From Clostridia bacterium (GTDB lineage: Bacteria; Bacillota; Clostridia; Christensenellales; Borkfalkiaceae), in assembly GCA_017399185.1 (NCBI GenBank), contig JAFQEA010000016.1:85264-149263 (forward strand): a stretch of 64,000 bases of DNA. The letters are read 5' to 3'. The translations under genes and the position numbers were made by a program. This document shows, one piece after another, positions 15,162 through 22,992 of the stretch (positions within the stretch are counted from its first letter, which is position 1; every line of letters begins with the position of its first letter). The notes under the pieces are model-generated. The model ran no database searches. It was not told the DNA's origin and worked only from the letters and a program-made list of their open reading frames with translations.

Positions 15162-15344
15162 TCAAGGCGTAGCCTTGAGTCAATAATGAAATCGCTGCGC
15201 GATGAAATCTGCCTATGGCAGATGAAATCCAAGCTAAGCTTGGATGAAATTAAATCCACCCACCCGCCGGCGAGGCGGATTTCATCCCACGCATGTGGGA
15301 TTTCATCGTAAATACGATTTATCCCACCTGAAAAGGTGGATTTA
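15162..15344. repeat. Array of short hairpins joined by ATGAAATC linkers
   Basis: About eight consecutive small inverted repeats follow one another: CAAGGCGTAGCCTTG, ATCGCTGCGCGAT, CTGCCTATGGCAG, CCAAGCTAAGCTTGG, a CCGCC/GGCGG stem, CCCACGCATGTGGG, CGTAAATACG and CCACCTGAAAAGGTGG. Linkers are ATGAAAT in the first half and ATTTCAT in the second, so the array itself is an inverted pair. It is not a CRISPR: the repeats are palindromes of changing sequence and the constant parts are 7-8 bases. Confidence 0.8.
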
Positions 15345-15347
15345 GTT

Positions 15348-15385
15348 GAAAAAGACTCAGAATTGTATTCAATCCTGAGTCTTTT
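15348..15385 (-). terminator. Terminator of tRNA-Ser(GCT)
   Basis: AAAAAGACTCAG and CTGAGTCTTTTT pair with an inner ATTG/CAAT stem directly after the tRNA 3' end. Confidence 0.75.
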
Positions 15386-15387
15386 TC

Positions 15388-15479
15388 TGGCGGAGAAGGC
15401 GGGATTTGAACCCGCGCTACGTTATCCACATACTACTCCCTTAGCAGGGGAGCCCCTTCAGCCGCTTGGGTACTTCTCC
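15388..15479 (-). tRNA. tRNA-Ser(GCT)
   Basis: On the minus strand it starts GGAGAAG and ends CTTCTCC-G-CCA, with encoded CCA, a long variable arm, anticodon loop CTGCTAA (GCT, reading AGC/AGU) and T-arm GCGGGTTCAAATCCCGC. It is 92 nt and complete. Its 16-base tail recurs at 13142-13157. Confidence 0.95.
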
Positions 15480-15685
15480 GTAGCTGAATTTTAGTATTTT
15501 TATTTAGATGCTCACCTATAATAGCACAAAAATGAGACCTTGTCAAAAATTTTTAAGCATTTTTTTAGTTTTAGCCCCAAAGAAACGCAAAAAGGTGAAT
15601 TTTATGCAAAATATTGCGCCCAAAAGCAGATTTTTATTTGACAAAGTTTTAAGTTAGGGTTATAATCTTATAGCAAACTTGGTTT

Positions 15686-15762
15686 GGACCGTTAGCTCAG
15701 CTGGATAGAGCGTTGCGCTACGGACGCAAAGGTCAGGGGTTCGAATCCCTTACGGTTCGCCA
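15686..15762 (+). tRNA. tRNA-Arg(ACG)
   Basis: Acceptor GGACCGT pairs with ACGGTTC, followed by G-CCA; D-arm GCTCAGCTGGATAGAGC; anticodon stem-loop TTGCG-CTACGGA-CGCAA with ACG; T-arm GGGGTTCGAATCCCT. It is 77 nt with encoded CCA. The 3' end plus terminator is repeated at 16075, 16549 and 22856, marking a site of repeated insertion. Confidence 0.95.
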
Positions 15763-15805
15763 AAAAAAGACTTGTACAGCTATGTACAGGTCTTTTTTTG
15801 TTTTT
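15745..15805 (+). repeat. tRNA-Arg tail + terminator, direct repeat 1 (in the real tRNA)
   Basis: ATCCCTTACGGTTCGCCA is followed by AAAAAAGACTTGTACAGCTATGTACAGGTCTTTTTTTG, an inverted repeat acting as the tRNA terminator. This is the reference copy; copies 2-4 follow. Confidence 0.9.
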
Positions 15806-16074
15806 AACATAAAAAGGGATTCGAACGGGTGGGCAGTCGCAAATTTACACAAAGTATGAGTTTATGCTGTTTAATTTGCGACCAAACGCAACGGGCTTTG
15901 CGTTTGCCACCCAGGCGTGATAGCAAGGCAAAGCCTTGCGGAGCGAATCCCGTTGTTTGATTTTTAACGAAGTTAAATTTTCTTTTTAAGGGGTCGAACC
16001 CCTTGGGGAGCGCAATAAGGGTGCAATGCACCCGTCATTCTTGCCGAGAGTTCTCGCTTGCGAGAAACGGCAAT
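15806..16074 (+). repeat. Insert unit A downstream of tRNA-Arg
   Basis: A non-coding, strongly structured unit. GGGATTCGAACGGGTGGGC ... GCCACCC ... GCGAATCCC form nested pairs, with GTCGCAAATT/AATTTGCGAC and CGCAACGGGCTTTGCG inside. It ends with the same core as the tRNA-Ser units (AATAAGGGTGCA-TGCACCC, CTTGCCG/CGGCAA, TCTCGC/GCGAGA) joined to a tRNA-Arg tail at ATCCC. Confidence 0.8.
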
Positions 16075-16135
16075 ATCCCTTACGGTTCGCCAAAAAAAGA
16101 CTTGTACAGCTATGTACAGGTCTTTTTTTGTTTTT
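16075..16135 (+). repeat. tRNA-Arg tail + terminator, direct repeat 2
   Basis: Identical to copy 1 from ATCCCTTACGG through the terminator, but preceded by the core element (…CGGCAAT) instead of the tRNA body. Confidence 0.9.
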
Positions 16136-16548
16136 AACAAAAAAAGGGATTCGAACGGGTGGGCAGTCGCAAATTTACACAAAGTATGAGTTTATGCTGT
16201 TTAATTTGCGACCAAACGCAACGGGCTTTGCGTTTGCCACCCAGGCGTGTCATATAGCAAGAAAAAATGTTTGCTTGCAAGGACATTTTTTTGAAACTAT
16301 TAACGAGCAACCTAAAATATCATATTTTAGTAAACAAAAAATTTTTTGTTTAAAGTGTGCTAACACTTTACGTTGCGAGTTTAGCTGTTAAATTATCCAT
16401 AACGTTTACTTGCGGAGCGAATCCCGTTGTTTGATTTTTAACGAAGTTAAATTTTCTTTTTAAGGGGTCGAAGCCCTTGGGGTGCGCAATAAGGGTGCAG
16501 TGCACCCGTCATTCTTGCCGAGAGTTCTCGTTTGCGAGAAACGGCAAT
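16136..16548 (+). repeat. Insert unit B downstream of tRNA-Arg
   Basis: The same framework as unit A, but with an extra stretch of about 150-160 bases (roughly 16248-16410) replacing the short GATAGCAAGGC segment. That stretch is AT-rich and full of small palindromes (TAAAATATCATATTTTA, AAAGTGTGCTAACACTTT). It ends in the same core (16485-16548). Open frames across units A and B lack ribosome sites and are not genes. Confidence 0.75.
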
Positions 16549-16606
16549 ATCCCTTACGGTTCGCCAAAAAAAGACTTGTACAGTTATGTACAGGTCTTTT
16601 TTTGTT
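16549..16606 (+). repeat. tRNA-Arg tail + terminator, direct repeat 3 (left end of defence island)
   Basis: A third copy of the tail and terminator. It carries CAGTTATGTACAG rather than CAGCTATGTACAG and shares that base with copy 4, tying these two together as the ends of one inserted segment. Confidence 0.85.
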
Positions 16607-16733
16607 ATTTGTGTAAGGGTATTGTGCTTGGCTCGGCGGAGCGAAGCGACACCGACTTGTATAATACAAGAGCACGCCGTAGTGCCATAATTTAGTTTTT
16701 ATGTATAAAATATTTAGAAATGTAAATTTTTTA

Positions 16734-16762
16734 TTGATTATTGCTTTTCAGTATGGTATAAT
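16734..16762 (+). promoter_or_regulatory. Promoter of the island operon
   Basis: TTGATT (16734-16739), 17 bases, TATAAT (16757-16762), 30 bases before the XRE gene. Confidence 0.8.
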
Positions 16763-16791
16763 AATCAAAATCTCTTATAGGAGCTTTTAAG

Positions 16792-16998
16792 ATGGCAATT
16801 AGTTACAATAAACTTTGGAAAATACTCATTGATAAAAAGATGACAAAGACAGACCTTCGTGTTGCAACCGATATATCTACAACCACACTTGCAAAACTAA
16901 GTAAAGATGAACCAGTATCTATGGACGTAATGCTCCGTATTTGCAAAGTTTTAGACTGCAATATCGGGGATATTATGGACGCAACAAAAGAAGATTAA
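16792..16998 (+). CDS. XRE-family regulator, C-protein-like (68 aa)
   Basis: The start is ATG 16792 after TAGGAGC. The 68 residues are one Cro/CI-type HTH (LRVATDISTTTLAKLSKDEP, then MDVMLRICKVLDCNIGDIMD). Small regulators of this kind (controller proteins) often time the expression of restriction-modification genes. Between it and the next gene lie an inverted repeat ATGACA-N5-TGTCAT (17009-17025) and a hairpin (17034-17056), likely its operator and an attenuator. Confidence 0.85.
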   Translation: MAISYNKLWKILIDKKMTKTDLRVATDISTTTLAKLSKDEPVSMDVMLRICKVLDCNIGDIMDATKED

Positions 16999-17008
16999 TT
17001 TTTTATAT

Positions 17009-17056
17009 ATGACAGTTCATGTCATAAAAGCATGCTAAAATCAAACTGATTTTAGC
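17009..17056 (+). promoter_or_regulatory. Operator-like inverted repeat and hairpin before the RM genes
   Basis: ATGACA-GTTCA-TGTCAT (17009-17025) resembles a controller-protein site. GCTAAAATCA-AAC-TGATTTTAGC (17034-17056) is a perfect 10-bp hairpin ending just before AAAAAGGAG, so it could limit transcription or ribosome access. Confidence 0.6.
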
Positions 17057-17071
17057 AAAAAGGAGAAAATT

Positions 17072-17860
17072 ATGGCTAAAAGTAAAATTATTAAAGACTT
17101 GGTAAACGACGAAGTTTCCTTGACTGTTGTCTTAAATCGATTATATGTTTTAGCATCTGACTTGGGCAATCAAGATATATTAGATTGGGCGAACAAAGAA
17201 ATTTCAGGATACAAAAAAGATGATAAACTGCCTGATTATAGAATTTTCAAAAGTGCGGAATTCGTTTATACAGGAATAAATGGGGAATTTCAGGTTACTA
17301 ATCAGCCATTATCTCTAACGTGGCTTAATCCTGAAACCGTAGAAAAGCTTTCGATTAGTCATATTAGAGATTCCATTTCAGAAATTGAAAGCAAGGCAAA
17401 TACTGATAAATTATTAGGGATAGACCGTTCTTATTTAGCAGGAGAAGTTGAAGCAAATACCTATAATGATTTTTTGTGTAGAGGAGTTCAGTGTTTTAGC
17501 ATACAGCAAAGGGTTGCGCCTAATCGCTTTGCAGAAATATTAACATCAATAAAACAAGTTGCTCTTAAGCTTTTGTTGGAATTAGACAAGAAATTTGGCA
17601 ATTTAGATGATTTAGACGTCGGTATAGATAAAATAAATAAAAAAGAACAAGACGAATTAAGTGAAAAAATTCACGTTGTTTTTAACGAATATTCTATACA
17701 ATCGAAAAAAGTAACGTTGAAGAATTCAAATTTGGGAAGCGACAACTCCATACAAAAAGAAACAAAAACAGAGGTGGAGGTTAGTCCTACTATAGGCGTC
17801 AATAAGGATAAACAAAGCAAATTTGGTTGGATTAAAAGAATTTTGGGGAGAAAGAAATAA
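17072..17860 (+). CDS. AbiTii-domain protein
   Basis: ATG 17072 follows AAAAAGGAG. The first ~70 residues (LVNDEVSLTVVLNRLYVLAS, LGNQDILDWANKEISGY, LPDYRIF) match the AbiTii domain as I know it: a helical module often fused or linked to abortive-infection and other defence proteins. The rest (to residue 262) is helical with a basic tail (GWIKRILGRKK). It is not known how AbiTii acts. Its TAA shares a base with the ATG of mod, so it belongs to the restriction operon and is probably made in step with the methylase. Confidence 0.75.
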   Translation: MAKSKIIKDLVNDEVSLTVVLNRLYVLASDLGNQDILDWANKEISGYKKDDKLPDYRIFKSAEFVYTGINGEFQVTNQPLSLTWLNPETVEKLSISHIRDSISEIESKANTDKLLGIDRSYLAGEVEANTYNDFLCRGVQCFSIQQRVAPNRFAEILTSIKQVALKLLLELDKKFGNLDDLDVGIDKINKKEQDELSEKIHVVFNEYSIQSKKVTLKNSNLGSDNSIQKETKTEVEVSPTIGVNKDKQSKFGWIKRILGRKK

Positions 17861-19779
17861 TGGCGAATATATCGAAGCAAAAAAGAGATAGAATGCTTGC
17901 ATTTTTGGAAGAACTTAAAAAGACGCATAGTGATGATGTGTCTATTCGTGCGTTCAATGAAATTGAAAACCATTTAAGAGAAAAGAAATATGGTCTTGTG
18001 TGGGAAGAACATACTGAAGAAGTTGATGAAATGCTTAAAGAAAATATTCCCGTATTTTGTGAAGATAAAGAACGCCGCCTTTGCAAGGATGAGAATTTGC
18101 CTTGGAACTTCATTATACAGGGTGACAACCTTCAAGCCCTCTACCTTCTGGAGAAAACTCATCGTGGAAAAATAGATTGCATCTATATCGATCCCCCTTA
18201 TAATACTGGGGCGAAAGACTGGAAATATAACAACGATTATGTTATAGAGAATGATGAATACCGTCATAGCAAATGGTTGTCCATGATGAAAAATCGTTTG
18301 CAATTAGCCAAACATCTTCTTAATCCGGATGAGTCTGTTCTCATTGTAACTATTGATGAAAAAGAATACTTACGTCTTGGCTGTTTGCTTGAAGAGCTTT
18401 TCCCTACCGCGAACATTCAAATGGTTTCAACAGTTATCAATGTAAAAGGTTCTTCAAGAAAAGGTTCTTTTGCACGAGCTGGTGAATATTTATTTTTTGT
18501 AATGATAGGAGAATCGACTCCGCACTCTCTTCCTTTAGGTAAGGAGTGGTTAGGAAATATTACAACCACGTCAAGAGAAAAATTAAGATTGGCAAACATG
18601 ATGAGATTTGGCGACAACGGTCGTCGTTCAAGAGCACCAAACTGTTTTTATCCTATTTTTATAACGCCTGATGGTGAAAAATTTGTTTCTGTTGGAGAAC
18701 CATTAACTCCCGATACTGACAGAAACACAATTCAAGCACCCGAAGGAACAATCGCTCAATGGCCAATCCATTTAGATGGATCGGAAGGATGCTGGGGATA
18801 CTCGAAAACATCTTTACTCGAACTAATAAAAAAGGGTTATTTACATATAGGAAAGAGCTATAAATATGGTTATTCTATCATGTTTATTCAACCAGGATGG
18901 CAAAAGAGAATCGAAAGCGGACAAGTTAAAATCGTTGGTCACTATGAAGATGGTTTTGTTAAAACGGATAGTAGTGATTATGTATTAGAATTTGTCCCCA
19001 ATGACAATTGGGCAATTCCCACTCACAACGCAACCGAGCACGGAATGAAATTGCTTCAAAAATTTATTGGCAAAAGATTTCCATTCCCAAAATCCCTTTA
19101 TGCAGTACACGATGCAATTAACTTCTTCTTATGCGATAAACCAAATGCAGTAGTGTTAGATTTCTTCGCTGGCTCAGGAACTACAATGCATGCAGTAAAT
19201 TTGCTAAATGCAGAAGATTGCGGAAATAGAACTTGCATTATGGTTACGAATAACGAGATTTCAGCTGAAGAAGAAAAAACATTTACCAAGCGTGGCTTAA
19301 AAAAAGGCGATAAAGAATGGGAAGAAAGAGGTGTTGCTAAATATGTAACTTGGCCAAGAACTGTATGTTCTATCAACGGTGTAGATATTAAAGGGAACGC
19401 TTTGAAAGGTAATTATCTTGGTAGTGATATTCCTATGTCACAAGGTTTCAAAGCAAATGTTAAATTCTTCAAATGTGATTGGACACCAAGGAAACCAGAA
19501 GATTATCTTTTAAGCAATGCGCTCTGTTTACATATTAAAGAGATGATTGAATTGCAAACTGGACGTGAAGTTGACGGCAAAAAGAACGTTTTAATTCTTA
19601 ATAGAGACGATTTAAGCAAGCATATATTAAATGCTGAAAGCTATGCTATGGTAGAAAATATTTGGTTAAATCAGAATATGATTTTAACGTCTGACGAAAT
19701 GAAACTTCTTGATGAAAAAGGATTTAAGTATATACCGAGAGAATATTTCGGACAAGAATTAAGGGAGGCTGCAGAATAA
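17860..19779 (+). CDS. mod: Type III restriction-modification methyltransferase (Mod)
   Basis: 639 aa. The beta-class order of amino-methyltransferase motifs is seen: DPPYNTG (motif IV, ~111) precedes FAGSGTT (motif I, ~437). The central ~300 residues form the target-recognition region. It should methylate adenine in an asymmetric site using S-adenosylmethionine and is needed for Res activity. It overlaps the AbiTii gene and res by one base each (TAATG), implying translational coupling. Complete, no frameshift. Confidence 0.93.
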   Translation: MANISKQKRDRMLAFLEELKKTHSDDVSIRAFNEIENHLREKKYGLVWEEHTEEVDEMLKENIPVFCEDKERRLCKDENLPWNFIIQGDNLQALYLLEKTHRGKIDCIYIDPPYNTGAKDWKYNNDYVIENDEYRHSKWLSMMKNRLQLAKHLLNPDESVLIVTIDEKEYLRLGCLLEELFPTANIQMVSTVINVKGSSRKGSFARAGEYLFFVMIGESTPHSLPLGKEWLGNITTTSREKLRLANMMRFGDNGRRSRAPNCFYPIFITPDGEKFVSVGEPLTPDTDRNTIQAPEGTIAQWPIHLDGSEGCWGYSKTSLLELIKKGYLHIGKSYKYGYSIMFIQPGWQKRIESGQVKIVGHYEDGFVKTDSSDYVLEFVPNDNWAIPTHNATEHGMKLLQKFIGKRFPFPKSLYAVHDAINFFLCDKPNAVVLDFFAGSGTTMHAVNLLNAEDCGNRTCIMVTNNEISAEEEKTFTKRGLKKGDKEWEERGVAKYVTWPRTVCSINGVDIKGNALKGNYLGSDIPMSQGFKANVKFFKCDWTPRKPEDYLLSNALCLHIKEMIELQTGREVDGKKNVLILNRDDLSKHILNAESYAMVENIWLNQNMILTSDEMKLLDEKGFKYIPREYFGQELREAAE

Positions 19780-22022
19780 TGTTTTTAGCTAAACTTTATG
19801 ATTTTCAAACTAAACACGAAGAAAATTTGCTTAAAAAATGTGCAGACCACGAAGAAATGGTTCTTTGTGCTCCTACTGGTTCTGGCAAAACGGTGTTGGC
19901 ATGCAAATTTATTGACGATTACCTTGACGAAAACCCTAACACCGTTTTCTTATGGCTTTGCCCTGGTGCAGGTGGTTTACATAAACAATCGGAAGATAGT
20001 TTTAAGGAAGTGACTTCGGGTATTGCTTATGGCGACGTTTACAATTTCATTACCGAGCCTGACCCTCGTGGACAAGTATTCTTTATCAATTGGGATAAAA
20101 TCAACAAGAAATCCAACGTGGTGCTCCGTGAGGGCGAACACAAAGACTTAATGAGCAAGGTTCTGGCGTGCCATAATAGCGGATTTGACATCTTTATGCT
20201 CATTGACGAGGAACACAAGTACAAGGATACGGCAAACGAGTACATAGGCAACATCCAGCCCAAGCACGTGCTCCGCATTTCCGCTACGCCTATTAGCCAA
20301 GGTGACCACGTGGAAACCATTAAGGATGATGAAGTAATTGCCGCAGGGCTTATTGCTACTGGTATTTCCATCAATGAGGGCGTTTCTCACGCCATCCAAG
20401 AGAACAACAATCTGGATGATGATCTTCTGCTGCTTGAACTTGCCGACAAGAAACGTAAGGAAATTCAAGCACAGTATGATCGTCTGGGGCTGAAGATCCG
20501 TCCTCTCGTCTTGATACAGTTTCCTAATGGTAGTGAAGAATGGATAGAGAGAGTTAAAGGGGCTCTTGCCGATATGGGCTACGGCGACCATTCTGGGCTG
20601 GTAGCATCGTGGTTTAGCGGCGACCATCCCGACAACCCCGAAGAAATCAAGAAGCTGGATGGACACTACGCATTTCTTCTGTTCAAGCAAGCGATTGCTA
20701 CTGGCTGGGATTGTCCGAGAGCCAAGATATTGGTGAAGCTCCGTGAGGGTGGCACAGAACGCTTCAACATCCAGACGGTTGGACGAATCCGCAGAATGCC
20801 CCAGCGTGAGCATTACGATATTGATTTGCTGGATAACTGCTACCTCTATACGCTGGATAGCCAGTTCCAAGAAGGACTTACCAGCGGACTTAGTGACAGC
20901 TTCTTCACCTATCAGTATCGCAGAAAGTTCACAGCACCAAACATAGTGCTCACTAAGGAAACGCTGGATGGAAATGACCGTTTCGCCGTCAATCCCGAAG
21001 CCGTTGTTAAGGTGGTACGTGAAGCTATGCTGAAGGAGTGCGACCTCGACAAGAACGGTAGACTTGACAAGCGTGAAATGGAAGTCAGCAAGGGCTATGT
21101 GTTCGGCACAAAGCTCAAGACAACAGCTATTGAGGGTGTGGCACGTACTACGCACGATATGATGAAGCTCAACTCCATTTTTGGCGGTGAGCACCAGATC
21201 AACAACCACGATGATGGTTTCATCATCCGTGATGCCAAGCGTAGAATTGCCAGAGCTATTGGCGTGGACGAGAACATTTCCAACAACGCCTTGAGAATTC
21301 TTTTCGGACCAGAGGATATGCAAATGTCCTTGTTCTCGGAAGAAGAAAAGGCGTTTGAGAGCGAACACAAATTGCTCTCGGATATGACACTCCGTGAGTA
21401 TAACGCTTTTCTTGTCAACAACCGTGATAAGCTGGTCGAGGTGTTCAACACCATCAGCGAAACCGAGATTGGCGACATCAAGGAAACTGGTGTTATCGTA
21501 TCGGATTGGGGTATTCCGTCCTATCAGTATTACAAACAGCACAAGAAGATTGCTCCTACCGCTATTATGAGCAAGAATGTGTTTGATAACTACGGTAACA
21601 ACATCTTGATTGCTCCTAACAGAACTGTAACCGAGGTGGAATTTGAAAGATGGTGCGAGAGCTACGATGCCGTTAAGCACATCTACAAGAATGGTGATAA
21701 GGGTGACGATTTCTTCAGCATTATCTATCGCAAGGCGTTCCGAAGAAGCAACTTCTACCCCGACTACATCATCCAGCTTGAAAACGGCGATGTGTGGATA
21801 ATTGAAGCCAAAGGTGGTATGACCGCCGATGGTGCATCCAACAACATCGACAGCTACGCACCCAAGAAATTTGAAGCGTTGAAAGCCTACGCTGAAAGAG
21901 TGGGCAGCTTCAAGTGGGGCTTTGTTCGTGCCGTTGGTACGCAGCTTTATATGTCCAATACTGTGTGGACGGAAGATGTGACCAATAGGAATGTGTGGAA
22001 GCCTATTGAGTGCTTTATATAA
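19779..22022 (+). CDS. res: Type III restriction enzyme subunit (Res)
   Basis: 747 aa with superfamily-2 helicase motifs APTGSGKT (~32), IDEEH (~141), SATP (~168) and a motif-VI-like QTVGRIRRMPQREHY (~335). A C-terminal PD-(D/E)xK nuclease follows (PDYIIQ ... VWIIEAKG, ~660-676). With Mod it should translocate along DNA and cut near two unmodified sites. Codon use changes near 20.05-20.15 kb: the first ~100 codons are AT-ending like mod, the rest GC-ending, and the antisense strand then stays open for ~640 codons. This suggests a recombinant gene. Confidence 0.93.
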   Translation: MFLAKLYDFQTKHEENLLKKCADHEEMVLCAPTGSGKTVLACKFIDDYLDENPNTVFLWLCPGAGGLHKQSEDSFKEVTSGIAYGDVYNFITEPDPRGQVFFINWDKINKKSNVVLREGEHKDLMSKVLACHNSGFDIFMLIDEEHKYKDTANEYIGNIQPKHVLRISATPISQGDHVETIKDDEVIAAGLIATGISINEGVSHAIQENNNLDDDLLLLELADKKRKEIQAQYDRLGLKIRPLVLIQFPNGSEEWIERVKGALADMGYGDHSGLVASWFSGDHPDNPEEIKKLDGHYAFLLFKQAIATGWDCPRAKILVKLREGGTERFNIQTVGRIRRMPQREHYDIDLLDNCYLYTLDSQFQEGLTSGLSDSFFTYQYRRKFTAPNIVLTKETLDGNDRFAVNPEAVVKVVREAMLKECDLDKNGRLDKREMEVSKGYVFGTKLKTTAIEGVARTTHDMMKLNSIFGGEHQINNHDDGFIIRDAKRRIARAIGVDENISNNALRILFGPEDMQMSLFSEEEKAFESEHKLLSDMTLREYNAFLVNNRDKLVEVFNTISETEIGDIKETGVIVSDWGIPSYQYYKQHKKIAPTAIMSKNVFDNYGNNILIAPNRTVTEVEFERWCESYDAVKHIYKNGDKGDDFFSIIYRKAFRRSNFYPDYIIQLENGDVWIIEAKGGMTADGASNNIDSYAPKKFEALKAYAERVGSFKWGFVRAVGTQLYMSNTVWTEDVTNRNVWKPIECFI

Positions 22023-22066
22023 CCGCTCTCGTCGAAGAATCAGTAAAATAACAAAGGAGAAAAAGA

Positions 22067-22717
22067 GTGTCAATTAAAGAAACAGCAATTACAACAATAG
22101 AAGTTGCCGCTAAAACTGTCGTTGGAGCTATTCCTTATGGATCTATACTTGTTAACGTGTATGATGCTATAAAAGGGGGATGCCTTGATAAAAGAAGAAA
22201 GAAATGGCAAACAACAATAGAAGAACGGTTGTCCCATATAGAGAAAACTCTTGGCGATATAGGAAGCAATGAAAATTTTGCAACAACAATAATTCGCACG
22301 ACAGAAATGGCAATGAAAACTGCTTCAGAGGAGAAAATAACTTATCTTGCTAATGCAGTTATTAACTCTATTCACATAAATATTGAAGAAGAAAAGATGA
22401 TTCTTTTCTTGGCTTTATTGGATAAATATACGGTGTCTCACATAAAAACTATAAACTATTTTAATAGCCCTAAAAAGTTTGGAATTGATGCGTCGAATTA
22501 TTATATGGGTTCTCCAAAAGACCTGTTGTTTCAAACATGTCCCGAACTAAACACCCCTATATTTGATAAAATATTTAAGGATCTTTATCTTGATGGGTTG
22601 GTTACTTCAGATAGTATAAATTCTACAATGACGGCTAATGGCATGATTGCTAAAAGAACATCAGCTTTAGGAGATGAATTTTTAAGTTTTATTATAAATA
22701 ATACTTTAGAACAATAA
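22067..22717 (+). CDS. Unknown island protein with hydrophobic N-terminal helix (216 aa)
   Basis: The start is GTG 22067 after AAAGGAG. Residues ~14-35 (VAAKTVVGAIPYGSILVNVY) form a glycine/alanine-rich hydrophobic segment. It is followed by a basic helix (LDKRRKKWQTTIEERLSHIE) and then a helical domain to the C terminus with YLDGLVT / MTANGMIAKRTSALGDEF, which may be a winged-helix fold. Proteins with a Pro-Gly hydrophobic helix before an RR-rich amphipathic one occur as defence effectors, but this is only resemblance. It is the last gene before the right-hand repeat of the island. Confidence 0.6.
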   Translation: MSIKETAITTIEVAAKTVVGAIPYGSILVNVYDAIKGGCLDKRRKKWQTTIEERLSHIEKTLGDIGSNENFATTIIRTTEMAMKTASEEKITYLANAVINSIHINIEEEKMILFLALLDKYTVSHIKTINYFNSPKKFGIDASNYYMGSPKDLLFQTCPELNTPIFDKIFKDLYLDGLVTSDSINSTMTANGMIAKRTSALGDEFLSFIINNTLEQ

Positions 22718-22855
22718 AACTTTTACAAAATCGGTCAGATGTATATTTCTAAACCATATCGGGAGGGTTGTAGAGACCTAAAAAGTTTAATCTTTTGGGT
22801 GGGCTAAATTGCAGGCTAATTTATTTAAAATGATTTTACGATATACGTTTATTCT

Positions 22856-22904
22856 GGTTCGCCCAAAAAAGACTTGTACAGTTATGTACAGGTCTTTTTT
22901 TGTT
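22856..22904 (+). repeat. tRNA-Arg tail + terminator, direct repeat 4 (right end of defence island)
   Basis: GGTTCGCC then AAAAAAGACTTGTACAGTTATGTACAGGTCTTTTTTTGTTT, with one change at the CCA position. The tRNA-derived part is only eight bases long and no core element precedes it, unlike copies 2 and 3. Confidence 0.85.
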
Positions 22905-22918
22905 TAGTAACAACGGAT

Positions 22919-22980
22919 TTAGGGGGTCCTGACGGCATCGCGCTATGCGCGAGCCTCAGGATGACAACGTTTTTGAATAA
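22919..22980. repeat. CCTGACG...CTCAGGATGACAACG dispersed repeat, copy B
   Basis: TTAGGGGGTCCTGACGGC, hairpin TCGCGC/GCGCGA, then CTCAGGATGACAACG and TTTTTGAATAAGCAAACAA. CCTGA/TCAGG also pair across the unit. Confidence 0.75.
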
Positions 22981-22992
22981 GCAAACAATGTA

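Larger units (their letters stand above)
16607..22855. mobile_element. tRNA-Arg-linked defence island (XRE, AbiTii, type III Mod-Res)
   Basis: A 6.25-kb segment is bounded by ~48-bp direct repeats (16553-16604 and 22856-22904) made of the tRNA-Arg 3' end plus its terminator, as left by site-specific integration at a tRNA. It carries five genes, all on the plus strand and AT-rich. I see no integrase or transposase, so it is either moved in trans or has lost its recombinase. Confidence 0.75.

Noticed and set aside
15162..15344. CRISPR-like array
   Set aside because: The constant parts are only 7-8 bases and the variable parts are palindromes, not spacers; no cas gene is present.
15804..16695. 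Open frames in the tRNA-Arg units, some over 100 codons
   Set aside because: They lie within structured repeats; units A and B do not preserve the frames and no ribosome sites are seen.
20148..22073. A 641-codon open frame on the minus strand, antisense to res
   Set aside because: It is an effect of GC-ending codons in res. The sense frame has clear helicase and nuclease motifs; the antisense product has no recognisable motif.
16607..22855. An integrase or transposase for the defence island
   Set aside because: All five island genes were read and none carries recombinase motifs; claiming a complete mobile element would be unsupported.
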